From Candidatus Omnitrophota bacterium (GTDB lineage Bacteria > Omnitrophota > Gorgyraeia > Duberdicusellales > 4484-171): a DNA stretch of 35,742 bases. The notes under the pieces are model-generated. The model ran no database searches. It saw only the letters and a program-made list of their open reading frames with translations, and was not told the DNA's origin. The DNA is taken from assembly GCA_023135905.1 (NCBI GenBank), contig JAGLSE010000036.1:1-35742 (forward strand), in the 5' to 3' direction. Position numbers and translations under genes: made by a program. Shown piece by piece: positions 7,704 to 17,002 of this stretch; the first letter of the stretch is position 1; each line of letters begins with the position of its first letter.

Positions 7704-8381
7704 TCAAATTACCTCAGAAAGAGCTTCCTTGGATATACCAATATCAGTAATAATAATAGTCCCAGTATAATTTGGTCCTTGATTGATAAAAAACCCTTTT
7801 TTGTAAGCAATAAAACTAACCGTATAATCAGCTTTTACAGCTTCTCCTAAAACAATCCCTTTATCCGGATCAAGCCCACTAGGAATATCGCATGCAACTA
7901 CTGGTTTATCTGAATCATTGATTAACCTAATTGTTTTTTTATAAAAATCGGACACCTCATATTTAACGCCAATTCCTAAAATCCCGTCAAGAATAAAACA
8001 TTTATTTTTTAGAAATATTTTTATATCGTTTATATTGCTATCATTAAAAGAATAAACTGGAATTTTAATTTTTTCTAGAATTTTTTTTTGAAAAAGGGCC
8101 TCTTTCCCCAAAGGTTTTTCTTCCAACACTGCCGCTATAACTTTATATTTTTTTGCTGCTAATTTACGGGCACAACTTAACACATCTGCGCCATTATTAC
8201 CTTTTCCGGCAATAACCAAAACATTTTTATAGAAATTTAAATTATCTATAACTGAGATCATGCTAGAAGAAGCATTTTCAATTAGAATTCGCTCTTTAAG
8301 CCCTAATTGTTTTGCTTTTTCTTCTAATGAACGTATTTTTTCTACAGATAAAATTTCTTTACTAGAATAATAGGGATTCAT
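7704..8381 (-). CDS. nnrE: NAD(P)H-hydrate epimerase (YjeF_N domain)
   Basis: Interconverts R- and S-forms of hydrated NAD(P)H so that they can be repaired by the dehydratase. Visible motifs are ILIENASSSM (residues about 32-41, containing the conserved Asn), VIAGKGNNGADVLSCARKL (nucleotide loop), CFILDGILGIGV and VVACDIPSGLDPDKG with the catalytic Asp. At 225 aa it holds only the epimerase domain. The dehydratase (NnrD) domain found fused in many bacteria is absent and must be encoded elsewhere if present. It is upstream of and nearly touching the UPF0280 gene. Confidence 0.9.
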   Translation of the reverse strand: MNPYYSSKEILSVEKIRSLEEKAKQLGLKERILIENASSSMISVIDNLNFYKNVLVIAGKGNNGADVLSCARKLAAKKYKVIAAVLEEKPLGKEALFQKKILEKIKIPVYSFNDSNINDIKIFLKNKCFILDGILGIGVKYEVSDFYKKTIRLINDSDKPVVACDIPSGLDPDKGIVLGEAVKADYTVSFIAYKKGFFINQGPNYTGTIIITDIGISKEALSEVI

Positions 8382-8561
8382 AGAAATAATGTGTCCATTT
8401 ACAATTTTACTTATTATTTAATAAACATTTATGTAACTATCGAAGATACCAATTAGAAGTTTTAAAAAAATACAGGTTACTTATTTAAAATTTTACATCC
8501 ATGACTAAAAGAACTTTCAGGAAATATTAGTCCAGGTTACACATACTATTGCCTAACGAGT

Positions 8562-9533
8562 TTATTGAGTTTGTTTCCCCTTGCCTTTTTTTCTGAATAG
8601 ATCTAAGAATTTATCTTCATACTCTTTGTAAACATTCCATTGATCTAGTTCACTTTTTAAATTATTTGCGATTGTTATATCTTTTTTAGCTTCTTTAAAA
8701 AGTCCCTCAATTTTTTTCCGTACAGAATGAGGTAATTTTGTATAAGCAGCCAAATCTTTCTTTATTTTGTCAATATCTTCATCATTCAAAGGTGTTGGCA
8801 TAGATGAAGAGGTATCACCTTTAAGATAAGTAATCAATTTATCAATTTCTTCTTCTATAAACTTACCTCTCTTGACTATAGATGAAACATCTAAATTCAA
8901 TTTAAGATATTTACTAATTATTCCTAAGATATTCCCCGTTGCCTTAGGATTTTCTATCTGGACAGTATAAAAAGGAATTTCACTTAAAATACAAGCCCCT
9001 TTTATTCCTTTCTTTTTAGCAATACCTATTATAATTCCGTTAAGACCACTAATTTGACCTTCTTTTAAAATTTTTAATCCCAATTTTTCGAACGATTTTA
9101 ATAATTCATTATGCGTGGCCGCTACCCAGGCTTTCGACTTACCTTTATGATCAATAGCTTCAGGTTTAGCTGCAAAAGTAAAAATTTTCTTAGCATTATA
9201 TTTTTTAATAAAATTAATAATGGCTACTGAAAGAAGCTCCGCATACTCTAAAGGAGGCTGAGCTTCGCCTAAAAAAAGTATAATATCATTAGCATTTTTG
9301 CTTTTGTAATAATAAAAAAATCCCGCTGGTACAGCAGGAATGCTAATTATTCCTTTTTCAACTGCAACCGCCGCAGGCTTAAAAAGCTGGTGAGCCTCCA
9401 GTTTAGCAAATAACTTACAGCCTAAAACTTCCCGTAAGAACAAAGCACTTCTATAAGCTACTTCGCCCATTCCTGGCCAAGCAGCGATAAAAACCGGATT
9501 TTTTAATTTTGGTGTAGCTATCTCTTTAATCAT
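8562..9533 (-). CDS. PAC2 family protein
   Basis: A 323-aa protein of the PAC2 family (archaeal/bacterial relatives of proteasome assembly chaperone 2; the bacterial role is unknown). Supporting features are PVFIAAWPGMGEVAYRSALFL near residues 13-33, IILFLGEAQPP near residue 85, IFTFAAKPEAID and SGLNGIIIGIAKKKG. The last ~85 residues form a lysine/glutamate-rich helical tail ending in GKGKQ. The start is ATG 9531-9533, preceded by a strong AGGGGG ribosome-binding site. A 180-bp gap separates it from nnrE, so it may be a separate unit. No membrane segment is seen. Confidence 0.85.
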   Translation of the reverse strand: MIKEIATPKLKNPVFIAAWPGMGEVAYRSALFLREVLGCKLFAKLEAHQLFKPAAVAVEKGIISIPAVPAGFFYYYKSKNANDIILFLGEAQPPLEYAELLSVAIINFIKKYNAKKIFTFAAKPEAIDHKGKSKAWVAATHNELLKSFEKLGLKILKEGQISGLNGIIIGIAKKKGIKGACILSEIPFYTVQIENPKATGNILGIISKYLKLNLDVSSIVKRGKFIEEEIDKLITYLKGDTSSSMPTPLNDEDIDKIKKDLAAYTKLPHSVRKKIEGLFKEAKKDITIANNLKSELDQWNVYKEYEDKFLDLFRKKGKGKQTQ

Positions 9534-10077
9534 TTTATCCCCCTATTTCTATTTTATTACTTTACCACAACTGTCTTAAAAAATAAATAAATTTTATTTC
9601 TTACTCCTACATTATTTTTTATTGATAAAATATCCTATCTTTGCTTACCTGAGATCCCTCTTTTGCTAGGCTGAAATAGTTATTGCTGAACGATTATCTT
9701 TTATTTTATCTTCAGAATGCTTATTTTTTCCCATAACAAAATATATAGCTACATTTTTTCGGAAAATATATTTCTCAACTAGTTATTACCTCTAAAATTT
9801 TTTGACCCTCTTTTTTTCCTTTATATTAAGCTCCGTCAGCTTTCCTCAACGTTTCCCTCACGAAAAAATTACACCTTCTAGACACTTTAGATTAGACACT
9901 CCGCCGCATCTTTCAAGCATTAAACTTTGAACTAGCTTAAAATTATTCACTAATATTAACTTTTTAAACATCAATCTATATATTTTCTAATTTAAATTCC
10001 CGGATTTCAAAACAATTCAACATACACTAAACATATAGAGTTTTTATTGACCCTAATTTTAGTAATTTAATAAGCCT
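9534..10077. other. Intergenic region between the secretion operon and the PAC2 gene
   Basis: No intact gene is seen. All minus-strand frames of the central part (about 9800-9920) are broken by stops and show no recognisable protein. No clear terminator is seen downstream of the PilO-like gene. A PAC2 promoter probably lies in the left part, but the candidate boxes are weak. Confidence 0.5.
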
Positions 10078-10617
10078 TTATTCTTTGTTAATTGCAATTT
10101 TGCTTATCGTAAGAACTATTCTCATTATAAAAGAATTTTTATCTTTTGGGGAGATCGTAAAATCTTCAACTCTAAATAATCGGGGCAAACTTTCCAATTG
10201 ATAAATATAATCAGCAAATTCATTAATCCTCGACTCTATTTCTAATTTAACAAAATATTTTTTAACCTCTTCTTCTTCTATTATTTTACCTGGTTTAATA
10301 TCTTTAATCGAAATTAAGCACTTATATCCCAGTTTTTCTATTTCTGACAAAAAATTGCCCATTTCTTCTTCATTAGAGCCTTGCTGTATTATTTCTTCAG
10401 TATATTTTTTATAAGAACTTTTAATAATTTCCTCTTGAGCAATCATACTCAAAAAATTCTCTAAGTTCTTCTCTAAGTTCTTTTGTTTTATTATGGAAGC
10501 ATTCATTTTCTTTCTCATCGGAAAAAATACATTTTTTTCCAACAAACCAAATCCAACAACTACAATTGTAATAGTTAATATGATTTTTTCTCTCTTTTTT
10601 AAATTAGTAAATATCAT
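10078..10617 (-). CDS. PilO/GspM-like inner-membrane assembly protein
   Basis: A 179-aa bitopic protein. A short cytoplasmic N-terminus rich in lysine (LKKREKI) precedes one membrane helix at about residues 12-31. A coiled-coil segment follows (about 38-80), then a small alpha/beta ferredoxin-like domain with YFVKLEIESR and FRVEDFTISP. This is the layout of PilO in type IV pili and GspM in type II secretion. Both pair with PilN/GspL to link the inner-membrane platform to the rest of the machine. It overlaps the PilM-PilN fusion gene by 14 bp and is the last gene of the cluster. No PilP-, PilQ- or GspD-like gene follows. Confidence 0.78.
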   Translation of the reverse strand: MIFTNLKKREKIILTITIVVVGFGLLEKNVFFPMRKKMNASIIKQKNLEKNLENFLSMIAQEEIIKSSYKKYTEEIIQQGSNEEEMGNFLSEIEKLGYKCLISIKDIKPGKIIEEEEVKKYFVKLEIESRINEFADYIYQLESLPRLFRVEDFTISPKDKNSFIMRIVLTISKIAINKE

Positions 10618-12079
10618 TTTTTTGAGTTAATGGGCAACTAATTTCAAAATCTGTTAGCTCTTTATTACCTATTTTGTGTTTCGTCGCATATTTTGTTTTA
10701 ACATTCTCAAAATATCCTGAACCTTCCAATTTCCCAACGAATTTAAATACTTCCGCCATCATATTAGCCGTCCCCCGAATAGCCAATGAATCTTCCCCCA
10801 CCAAAGATACTGAAACAAGGAATATTTCCGGTGGAATAGCTTGATATACTTGATAAATAATATCAAGAGAATAATTTTTTATCTGTTTACGCTCTTTTAT
10901 AATTTTTATTTTTCTCAGCATACTTGAAACTTCATCGGCTTTATTATGTATACTTGATATTTCTCGTTGTAACCGTTGAGTATAACGATCTCCAATATAC
11001 ATTCCCCCTAAAATAATACTTGAAATTGTCAATACCATAAACACTAAATATATGCCTAAAAAATATAAATCCTTACCTCTATCTTTTACAGCCTTCTCCT
11101 CTTTCTTTTCTTGGGAAATAAAGTTGAATTGCTCAACTCCAAAGGACATAGCCAAACCCAAAATAGAGGGGATTGAACCTTTATTTTTATCTAAATCATT
11201 CCGATATTCCCCAAGACATTCGTCTGTAATAAAGATTTCTTTTACTGGCATCAATATATCAACATCCAATCCGGAAGTTTTAGCCAAATAATTTTTATCA
11301 AGCCTCGCAATAAAATTCTCTGCTCCACCTATAACAATTCCGCTTAATTCTTTATCTACGATTTCATTATGATAAGAATTTATTATATTCTTTAATTTAC
11401 TAACAAATTTATCCTGCCATTGGATTATGTCTTCTGACCCTTTGCCTCCTCCCAGAGAAACAGTCCTGCTAAATATAGGGATATCACCTAAAATAATAGC
11501 AAAATCACTTTTATCATAATCAATATCTATCAAAACATATGGTTCTTCCTTTTTATCCTGGCCAACGGTCAAATTATACCATTCAATCATCCCTACAGAA
11601 CTTAAATTTATTTTTTCCAGTTGTAGACCTGCTCCTTCAATTATACTAAAATAACGTTCAATAATATCTTTTTGTACTATAGCTACTACAACATGGCTAT
11701 AACCTTCAACATTCGTTTCTATTACTTTATAATCAAAAATTATTTCGTTTTTTGTAAAAGGAGTTAATTTTCCTACTTGGAGCTCCATCATACTATTTAT
11801 TTCCACCAAATCTATTGAAGGTAATTTAAGATTTTTAGTTATAACCCTACCGCTGGGAATAGAAATAACCAGTCCTTTCGAATTTATTTTTCCTTCTTTA
11901 GCCCAATCTCTGATGAAGCTAATAATTTCTTTTATATTTAATCCTTTGATCTTTTCTACTCTAATCTTATTAATTACTTTTTCTTTACCCAACATAACTC
12001 TTTGAGCCATCTTGATATAATTTTCACTTATCTCTAAGACCGTATTAACTTTTTTTCTTTTTTTAAATAAACTGTTCAT
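10604..12079 (-). CDS. PilM-PilN fusion (GspL-like) platform protein
   Basis: A cytoplasmic actin-like PilM domain occupies about residues 1-310, with VLEISENYIKMA and later YVLIDIDYDKSDFAI, SRTVSLGGG and IVIGGAEN as the phosphate/adenosine-type segments. A membrane helix at about 341-365, a coiled coil, and a PilN-like periplasmic domain (IPPEIFLVSVSLVGEDSLAIRG, about residues 415-436) complete it. In type IV pili these are two proteins; GspL of type II systems has the fused order seen here. I chose ATG 12077-12079 because AAAGAG lies 8 bp upstream; an in-frame GTG nine bases earlier is possible. Length is 491 aa. It overlaps the PilO-like gene. Confidence 0.85.
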   Translation of the reverse strand: MNSLFKKRKKVNTVLEISENYIKMAQRVMLGKEKVINKIRVEKIKGLNIKEIISFIRDWAKEGKINSKGLVISIPSGRVITKNLKLPSIDLVEINSMMELQVGKLTPFTKNEIIFDYKVIETNVEGYSHVVVAIVQKDIIERYFSIIEGAGLQLEKINLSSVGMIEWYNLTVGQDKKEEPYVLIDIDYDKSDFAIILGDIPIFSRTVSLGGGKGSEDIIQWQDKFVSKLKNIINSYHNEIVDKELSGIVIGGAENFIARLDKNYLAKTSGLDVDILMPVKEIFITDECLGEYRNDLDKNKGSIPSILGLAMSFGVEQFNFISQEKKEEKAVKDRGKDLYFLGIYLVFMVLTISSIILGGMYIGDRYTQRLQREISSIHNKADEVSSMLRKIKIIKERKQIKNYSLDIIYQVYQAIPPEIFLVSVSLVGEDSLAIRGTANMMAEVFKFVGKLEGSGYFENVKTKYATKHKIGNKELTDFEISCPLTQKNDIY

Positions 12080-12350
12080 TATTTTCACTCTTTACCAACC
12101 CTATATATTAAATAAGGCTATATCCCTTTTTTAAATAAATACTAAACACTATCCCTACATCCTAAATTCTAAATGACTACAAAAATCAATACTAACTTCA
12201 AAGACATTTAAAATATTAAATAGCAAACTTAAAGCCTCTTAAACTGTTAATAAACTCAATATCTTTAACTTATTTTTTTTATACAATCTTTATCATTACT
12301 TATAAGAACATATTACTACTCAATTTAATCTAATATTTACCAACTTACTT

Positions 12351-13388
12351 TTAGTTTTCCTGCCAATAAAGGAATTCGTATTCTTTTTTATCCGCTCTAC
12401 TAACTACACAAGTAATAACGGCTTGAGATTTAATCTTGTTCTCAATCTTTATCATTCCTTTACTCTTAATTCTTACGGTATTTGTTTTTACATCAAGAAA
12501 CTTGATATAGCTATTAATCTCTAAAGACTCTTCTGTAAACAAAGGGCCTATATCTCTTATTCCACCTGCTGTTTTAAAAACCCTATCATCTTCTGTACCG
12601 TCAACTCCGTCGTCTCCTTTACGAAAATCAACAATACGTTTTGAAAGGTATTCACTAAACCCTATACCATAAAGCACCTGCCAACTTGAGGTATTAACAT
12701 TTACTTTATCCTGACCATAAACCGTAATAACATCTTTAATCTTAGAAAATATTTCGAAACTAACTCCTTTAACTAACAACAATTCTTCTAAAACTTCAAA
12801 AGATCTATTTTTACATTTATAAGGCATCTTTAGACTTTGATAATAATTATTTTCCGCACCACCTTGGGAAACAATAACATCTCTATCTCTCCAGTCAACA
12901 ATTGAACTTGCAATATCATTTGCACTCTTCTCATCAACTTTACCAAGATTGATCAATAAATTTTTCAAAACCTTTACAGGAACTTTATTTATATTAATTT
13001 TATTAGATTCATCCATTATACCATAAAAAATAGGCTGTTTTCCTATGACTTCACCTTGATTATTATTTTCCAGCAAACTACCGCTTATAGGCAAAGTATA
13101 ACTAAGGGTAATATACCCCAAACCTAAAGGAATATTCTTAAAAATTTTATCATTATTAGCCCAAAACTCATTCAAAGTATCATAGGAAGGAGTCTCATCC
13201 TTATCCAACTCATAAATTCCCATCTCAATTCCCGCTTTAGCTAAATAATAAGTTATTAGTCTGTTCTTAAAATATCTGGAAACCATCAAATTACCCGAAG
13301 TTTTTCTTCCAATCCCTAAACTAAACACGGACAAAAAAACTAACACCCAGAGAGTAAAAACTAAAATACTTGACCTTCTTGTTCTCAT
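12351..13388 (-). CDS. gspK: Type II secretion minor pseudopilin GspK
   Basis: Tip subunit of the pseudopilus. At 345 aa it is by far the largest pseudopilin here, as expected for GspK. The N-terminal hydrophobic helix (residues about 8-27, ILVFTLWVLVFLSVFSLGIG) has the TLWVL signature of GspK and lacks the Glu5 typical of other pseudopilins. The large alpha domain is recognisable by DESNKININKVP, IVDWRDRD, and the KVNVNTSSWQVLYGIG helix-hairpin-helix-like segment. An inserted GDDGVDGTEDD stretch resembles calcium-binding loops. It follows gspJ by 82 bp. No strong Shine-Dalgarno is visible. Confidence 0.9.
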   Translation of the reverse strand: MRTRRSSILVFTLWVLVFLSVFSLGIGRKTSGNLMVSRYFKNRLITYYLAKAGIEMGIYELDKDETPSYDTLNEFWANNDKIFKNIPLGLGYITLSYTLPISGSLLENNNQGEVIGKQPIFYGIMDESNKININKVPVKVLKNLLINLGKVDEKSANDIASSIVDWRDRDVIVSQGGAENNYYQSLKMPYKCKNRSFEVLEELLLVKGVSFEIFSKIKDVITVYGQDKVNVNTSSWQVLYGIGFSEYLSKRIVDFRKGDDGVDGTEDDRVFKTAGGIRDIGPLFTEESLEINSYIKFLDVKTNTVRIKSKGMIKIENKIKSQAVITCVVSRADKKEYEFLYWQEN

Positions 13389-13470
13389 AATTATTACAAA
13401 TAAATTTTACCAGAAAATTTATATTTTACTCTTTTCTTCTTAATCTATTCACCACTTTACAACCAAATCC

Positions 13471-14118
13471 TTATTTGTTGAGTTCTATACTTTGTCGTCC
13501 AGTCCCCATGGGCATAAATATTATTTTAGAAATATCTTTTTTAATATCCCCTCCTAATACAATAAGACATTCAATCCAAACAGCTTTAGGATGGGTATCC
13601 TGATCTTCTTTTTTCCAATCATCTTTCCACTTATATTCTCCTGTCGCATTATCCAGATAACAATAACTAAATGTCCAGCTTTTCACGCCTGAAATTATTT
13701 CCAGAGAACTATCATTTTCTCCATGCTGAAACAGTTCAGGATAAGTCTTTTCCTCCTGAAATAACCCTTTTTTATTATTATTAAAAAAATAAATCATTTG
13801 TCCCATTTCTAAGGTATTATTACCTCCTATTGCTCTTTCAATAAAAGTTGGAAACTTTATCGACTCATTTGTCCCTTCAAAAGGAATAGTTTTAAATTTA
13901 TAACTATTCCTTAGTTTTCTAGATATTTTTTCTAACGCAATCCTAACCCTTATTTCTTGTTTATTATTAATATTACCTTTACGCCAAACACGTATACCAT
14001 TCGAAAGTACAGAATATACAGCAACACTTACTAAAGAAAAAATCATTAAACTAATAAGGAGTTCCAGTATAGTAAAACTCTTTCTAATCCTGTTCTCATT
14101 ATATTTCTTACTTATCAT
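13471..14118 (-). CDS. gspJ: Type II secretion minor pseudopilin GspJ-like
   Basis: A 215-aa prepilin. The class III signal is RKS|FTILELLISLMIFS with Glu5 intact, but the residue before the cleavage site is Ser instead of the usual Gly; processing should be possible but less typical. YSVLSNGIRVWRKG and the RVRIALEKISRKLRNS helix, followed by a beta-rich C-terminal half with WTFSYCYLDNATGEYKWKDDW, fit GspJ. It sits between gspI and gspK, the standard gene order. It would join GspI and GspK in the tip complex. Confidence 0.85.
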   Translation of the reverse strand: MISKKYNENRIRKSFTILELLISLMIFSLVSVAVYSVLSNGIRVWRKGNINNKQEIRVRIALEKISRKLRNSYKFKTIPFEGTNESIKFPTFIERAIGGNNTLEMGQMIYFFNNNKKGLFQEEKTYPELFQHGENDSSLEIISGVKSWTFSYCYLDNATGEYKWKDDWKKEDQDTHPKAVWIECLIVLGGDIKKDISKIIFMPMGTGRQSIELNK

Positions 14119-14256
14119 TTGGTTTACTTTATTTTTCGATTAATTACTCTAAGCCAGATTACAACTGGCTCTTCTGCAATTATCCAAAAAACTCCTGACT
14201 TACAACAAATACATTAACCAAATACTTTTATTTTTTTATTATCCTAAACTTGTTTA

Positions 14257-14700
14257 TCATATTCCAAATCCATCGCTATCCAGCTCATCTAAAGGCTCTC
14301 TAATAAAAGTATGCAAAAAAAGACTTCCCTTTCTCTTACCTTCTTTCCATGACATTTTTGTTCGTACCTCCTTTAACTTATTCTTTACCTTTTCTTCAGT
14401 TTCTTTTACCGGGACATCTAAAAAATCAATCTCCCAAATGAAAAAATTTTTCCTACTTTCAAAAGATTCAATTGATTTTTCAAAGAATATTTCTTTAGAA
14501 GCATCTTTCATTTTTATCTCAAATTCAGCCATCTTGATTTCAGCTTCAGAAATGGCGTTTAAAGTGTTTTCTGAAATACGAATAATATTAAGTAGTCGGA
14601 CATTTCCTTGCAGAAGAATAACCAACCCAAAAGAAAGGATAGAAACGCTAATTAAGACTTCTATTAAAGTAAAACCTTTTTGCTGAGATAAATTATACAT
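14257..14700 (-). CDS. gspI: Type II secretion minor pseudopilin GspI-like
   Basis: A 147-aa prepilin with signal QQKG|FTLIEVLISVSILSFG and Glu5. The C-terminal domain contains NFFIWEIDFLDVP and a VRTKMSWKEGKRKGSLFLHTF strand pair, as in GspI (the family often shows a similar Wxx...G core). The segment SKEIFFEKSIESFESRK is unusually charged. It lies between gspG and gspJ. A separate GspH is not seen in this window. Confidence 0.82.
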   Translation of the reverse strand: MYNLSQQKGFTLIEVLISVSILSFGLVILLQGNVRLLNIIRISENTLNAISEAEIKMAEFEIKMKDASKEIFFEKSIESFESRKNFFIWEIDFLDVPVKETEEKVKNKLKEVRTKMSWKEGKRKGSLFLHTFIREPLDELDSDGFGI

Positions 14701-14742
14701 AAAAAGTTAAATAACTTTCCTAATAAATTAATCTTTATTTGC

Positions 14743-15138
14743 TTAGTTGCTAATATCATCGTCGCCTTCAACCCCATTCGGGCCTAAAGAAGATAAGTCA
14801 TAATCTTTACCTGCAGATCCGGGATAACTATACTGATAAAGATTACCCCAAGGGTCTAAAGGCGCTTTTTTTATATAAGGTCCATTCCAATTCATAGTTC
14901 CCGAAGGTTTAGTCAAAAGAGCTTCTAACCCCTGGGATGTACTCGGATAACGTCCATTATCTAATTCATAAAGGTCCAAAGCTGAAGCTATATTAGAAAT
15001 AACATCTGTTTTAGCAACAGAAATCCTTGCCTGCTGTGCCCTGCCAGTTAACCTGGGCAAAACCATTGCTCCAAGAGCCGCAATAATAATAACCACTAAC
15101 ATCAACTCTATCAGTGTAAACCCTTGTTTTCTTGTCAT
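14743..15138 (-). CDS. gspG: Type II secretion major pseudopilin GspG
   Basis: Builds the shaft of the pseudopilus. The signal MTRKQG|FTLIELMLVV is classical, with Glu5 and a Pro in the helix (MVLPRL). The globular part has DNGRYPSTSQGLEAL, PSGTMNWNGPYIKK and the DPWGNLYQYSYPG loop that in GspG contributes to calcium binding, ending in SLGPNGVEGDDDI. At 131 aa it is of normal length. Start ATG 15136-15138 is preceded by a strong AGGAGG, in line with its need for high expression. A 170-bp structured repeat separates it from gspF. Confidence 0.96.
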   Translation of the reverse strand: MTRKQGFTLIELMLVVIIIAALGAMVLPRLTGRAQQARISVAKTDVISNIASALDLYELDNGRYPSTSQGLEALLTKPSGTMNWNGPYIKKAPLDPWGNLYQYSYPGSAGKDYDLSSLGPNGVEGDDDISN

Positions 15139-15176
15139 AATTTCCTCCTACCTTGTATATTTTTATTTTTAAAAAA

Positions 15177-15346
15177 ATCAACTACCCCTCAGCAAGCTAC
15201 GGGGGTATCAAAGGTTTCCCCTAAATACCTTTTCCGCGGTAAACTTCGGGGAATTAAACCCGAGATCCTTCGACTCGTTTTACTCGCTCAGGATCAATTC
15301 GACTACAGTTTTTCTCCGAAAAATCTAAGTCTCATAGATTAAATTT
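15177..15346. repeat. ~170-bp structured dispersed repeat, copy A
   Basis: The first of three copies (others 23522-23690 and 25782-25954), all in the same orientation and all between minus-strand genes. Order of conserved blocks on the plus strand: TACCCC...GGGGTA hairpin, TTCCCC...GGGGAA hairpin with a central CCGCGG, AATTAAACCCGAGATCC, then a hairpin GATCCT...AGGATC around CGACTCGTTTTACTCG, and CTCCGAAAAATCTAAGT. It lies between gspF and gspG inside the operon. Confidence 0.9.
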
Positions 15347-15434
15347 CGTACTAAAAATAAACTCTAAATTCTAAACGAATACAAAAACGATTTCCTCCTA
15401 AACCTTTTAAGCCCTTTTCGATCTTTTAGCTAGA

Positions 15435-16673
15435 TCATCCCATATTCATCTGAAAAATTGGAAGAACCATGGCAAAAACAATAAACCCAACAACAACACC
15501 CATTATTAAAATTATTGCCGGCTCGATTAAAGATGTCATTATTTTAGTAACTCTATCAACATCCCGCTCATAAAAATTAGCTATTTCAATTAATGACTCG
15601 TTCAACCTCCCGCCTTTCTCGCCTACCACAAGAATATTAATCATAAAAGAAGGTAAAGATTTTGTCTTTTTCAAACTCTGTTCTAAAGATGACCCATCTA
15701 TGATAGACTGCTTCACCTTATCTAACTCTAATTTAAAAACTTCGTTATCCATTATAGGAATAGACTCGGATATGCCCTCAAACAAAGGAATCCCGCTTCT
15801 AAGAAGCATAGAAAGAGTTCTAGAAAATCTTGATAAAGAAGTTTTTTTTATGAAATCTCCTATTAAGGGAATTTTTAATTTAAATCCGTCTATAATTATT
15901 TTTTCTTTTCTTGATATCCCCCTTCTTTTAAAAACAAATACTAACAATACCCCTAAAAAAATACCCAAAAACCAATAGTTTCGAATATATTCGCTCAAAG
16001 AAATCAACATCTGTGTAGGTAACGGCAATGATTGTTCCATATCAACAAATAAAGCTGTCAATCTGGGAATAACAAAAGTAAGAAGAACAACTACTGTCAT
16101 TACTCCCACCATTATCATAAAAAGAGGGTATGCTAAAGCCGAAATAACTTTTGATTTTATTTCTTCTTCTTTATTGCGAAATTCCACCAGCCTCTCTAAG
16201 GTTTCTTCCAGAACTCCACCAGCCTCTCCGGCCTTAATCATATTTACATATATCTGAGGGAAAGCTTTAGGATGTTTTATTAAAGCCTGGGCTAAAGTAG
16301 AACCTTCTTTTATATCTTCATAAACATTTAAGATAATCCTTTTTAAAGAAATATTTTCGGTCTGTTCATAAAGTATATTCACTGCCTCCAGTATCGGAAG
16401 TTTAGACTTAACCAAACTAAAAAACTGTTCAGTAAACAAAGTTACATGAATCCCTCTTATAGCCTTTGACAACTTTTTTTCTTTCAACTTTATATTCTTA
16501 ACACTAAAAGTTGCTTTTTTTTTCAAAGGCTCTTTTTCTGCCAATATTATTTTAACGGGGATATACCCTCTAGCCGCTAATTTTTCCTGAACAGCTTCTT
16601 CATTTTCAGCTTCAATAATGCCTTCTTCAATTTGTTTTGGCCCTTTTTTTGCTTTAAAAATAAATTTTGCCAT
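15435..16673 (-). CDS. gspF: Type II secretion inner-membrane platform protein GspF
   Basis: A 412-aa polytopic protein that couples the GspE ATPase to pseudopilus growth. Two homologous T2SSF domains follow an N-terminal segment (ARGYIPVKI). Domain 1 (about residues 78-200) has FTEQFFSLVKSKLPILEAV and IKAGEAGGVLEETLERL. Domain 2 (about 280-400) has FSRTLSMLLRSGIPLFEGI and LVVGEKGGRLNESL. Membrane helices lie near 178-200, 235-252 and 383-405. It is preceded by atpC instead of gspE, to which GspF genes are usually adjacent, because atpC has been placed between them. Confidence 0.96.
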   Translation of the reverse strand: MAKFIFKAKKGPKQIEEGIIEAENEEAVQEKLAARGYIPVKIILAEKEPLKKKATFSVKNIKLKEKKLSKAIRGIHVTLFTEQFFSLVKSKLPILEAVNILYEQTENISLKRIILNVYEDIKEGSTLAQALIKHPKAFPQIYVNMIKAGEAGGVLEETLERLVEFRNKEEEIKSKVISALAYPLFMIMVGVMTVVVLLTFVIPRLTALFVDMEQSLPLPTQMLISLSEYIRNYWFLGIFLGVLLVFVFKRRGISRKEKIIIDGFKLKIPLIGDFIKKTSLSRFSRTLSMLLRSGIPLFEGISESIPIMDNEVFKLELDKVKQSIIDGSSLEQSLKKTKSLPSFMINILVVGEKGGRLNESLIEIANFYERDVDRVTKIMTSLIEPAIILIMGVVVGFIVFAMVLPIFQMNMG

Positions 16674-16759
16674 ATTTTCTCTATATATAAAAATCTAGAT
16701 TATTCAACAACTTAAAAATTATCCCAACCTCATACTCATAAAATTCCCTAAGCTGATTC

Positions 16760-16999
16760 TTATTTTTTTTCTACCAAAACAACCAGCTTATTCCCTTTAA
16801 CTCTGGCAAGACCTCTATCTATTTTTAAGGTAAACTCTTCTCCTAATCTAACCCAACCTTCGGTTAAACAAGCTATCAAAGGCTGATGAAAATCTAAAAT
16901 AGAGATCTCCCCCTCTTCGCTAGGTAAAATAGCCGAACTAACCATCTCTTCTCTTATTATTTTTGCCATTTTTATATCTATAACTAAGGCTTTAAACAT
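16760..16999 (-). CDS. atpC: F-type ATPase epsilon subunit, beta-sandwich domain only
   Basis: A 79-aa protein matching the N-terminal beta-sandwich of epsilon: VSSAILPSEEGEISILDFHQ (about residues 20-39) corresponds to the family VVLPGEEGEFGVLPGH, followed by LIACLTEGWVRLG and RGLARVKGNKLVVLVE. Typical epsilon is about 130-140 aa with a C-terminal two-helix domain that inhibits ATP hydrolysis; that domain is missing and the frame stops right after the sandwich. It begins 3 bp after the gspE stop, so it is co-transcribed with gspE, not placed directly behind atpD as usual. The remaining domain is enough to bind gamma and the c ring. Confidence 0.85.
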   Translation of the reverse strand: MFKALVIDIKMAKIIREEMVSSAILPSEEGEISILDFHQPLIACLTEGWVRLGEEFTLKIDRGLARVKGNKLVVLVEKK

Positions 17000-17002
17000 A
17001 TT

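Noticed and set aside
9800-9920. Decayed gene on the minus strand
   Set aside because: All three frames are short and broken, and none resembles a known protein; there is not enough signal to call a pseudogene.
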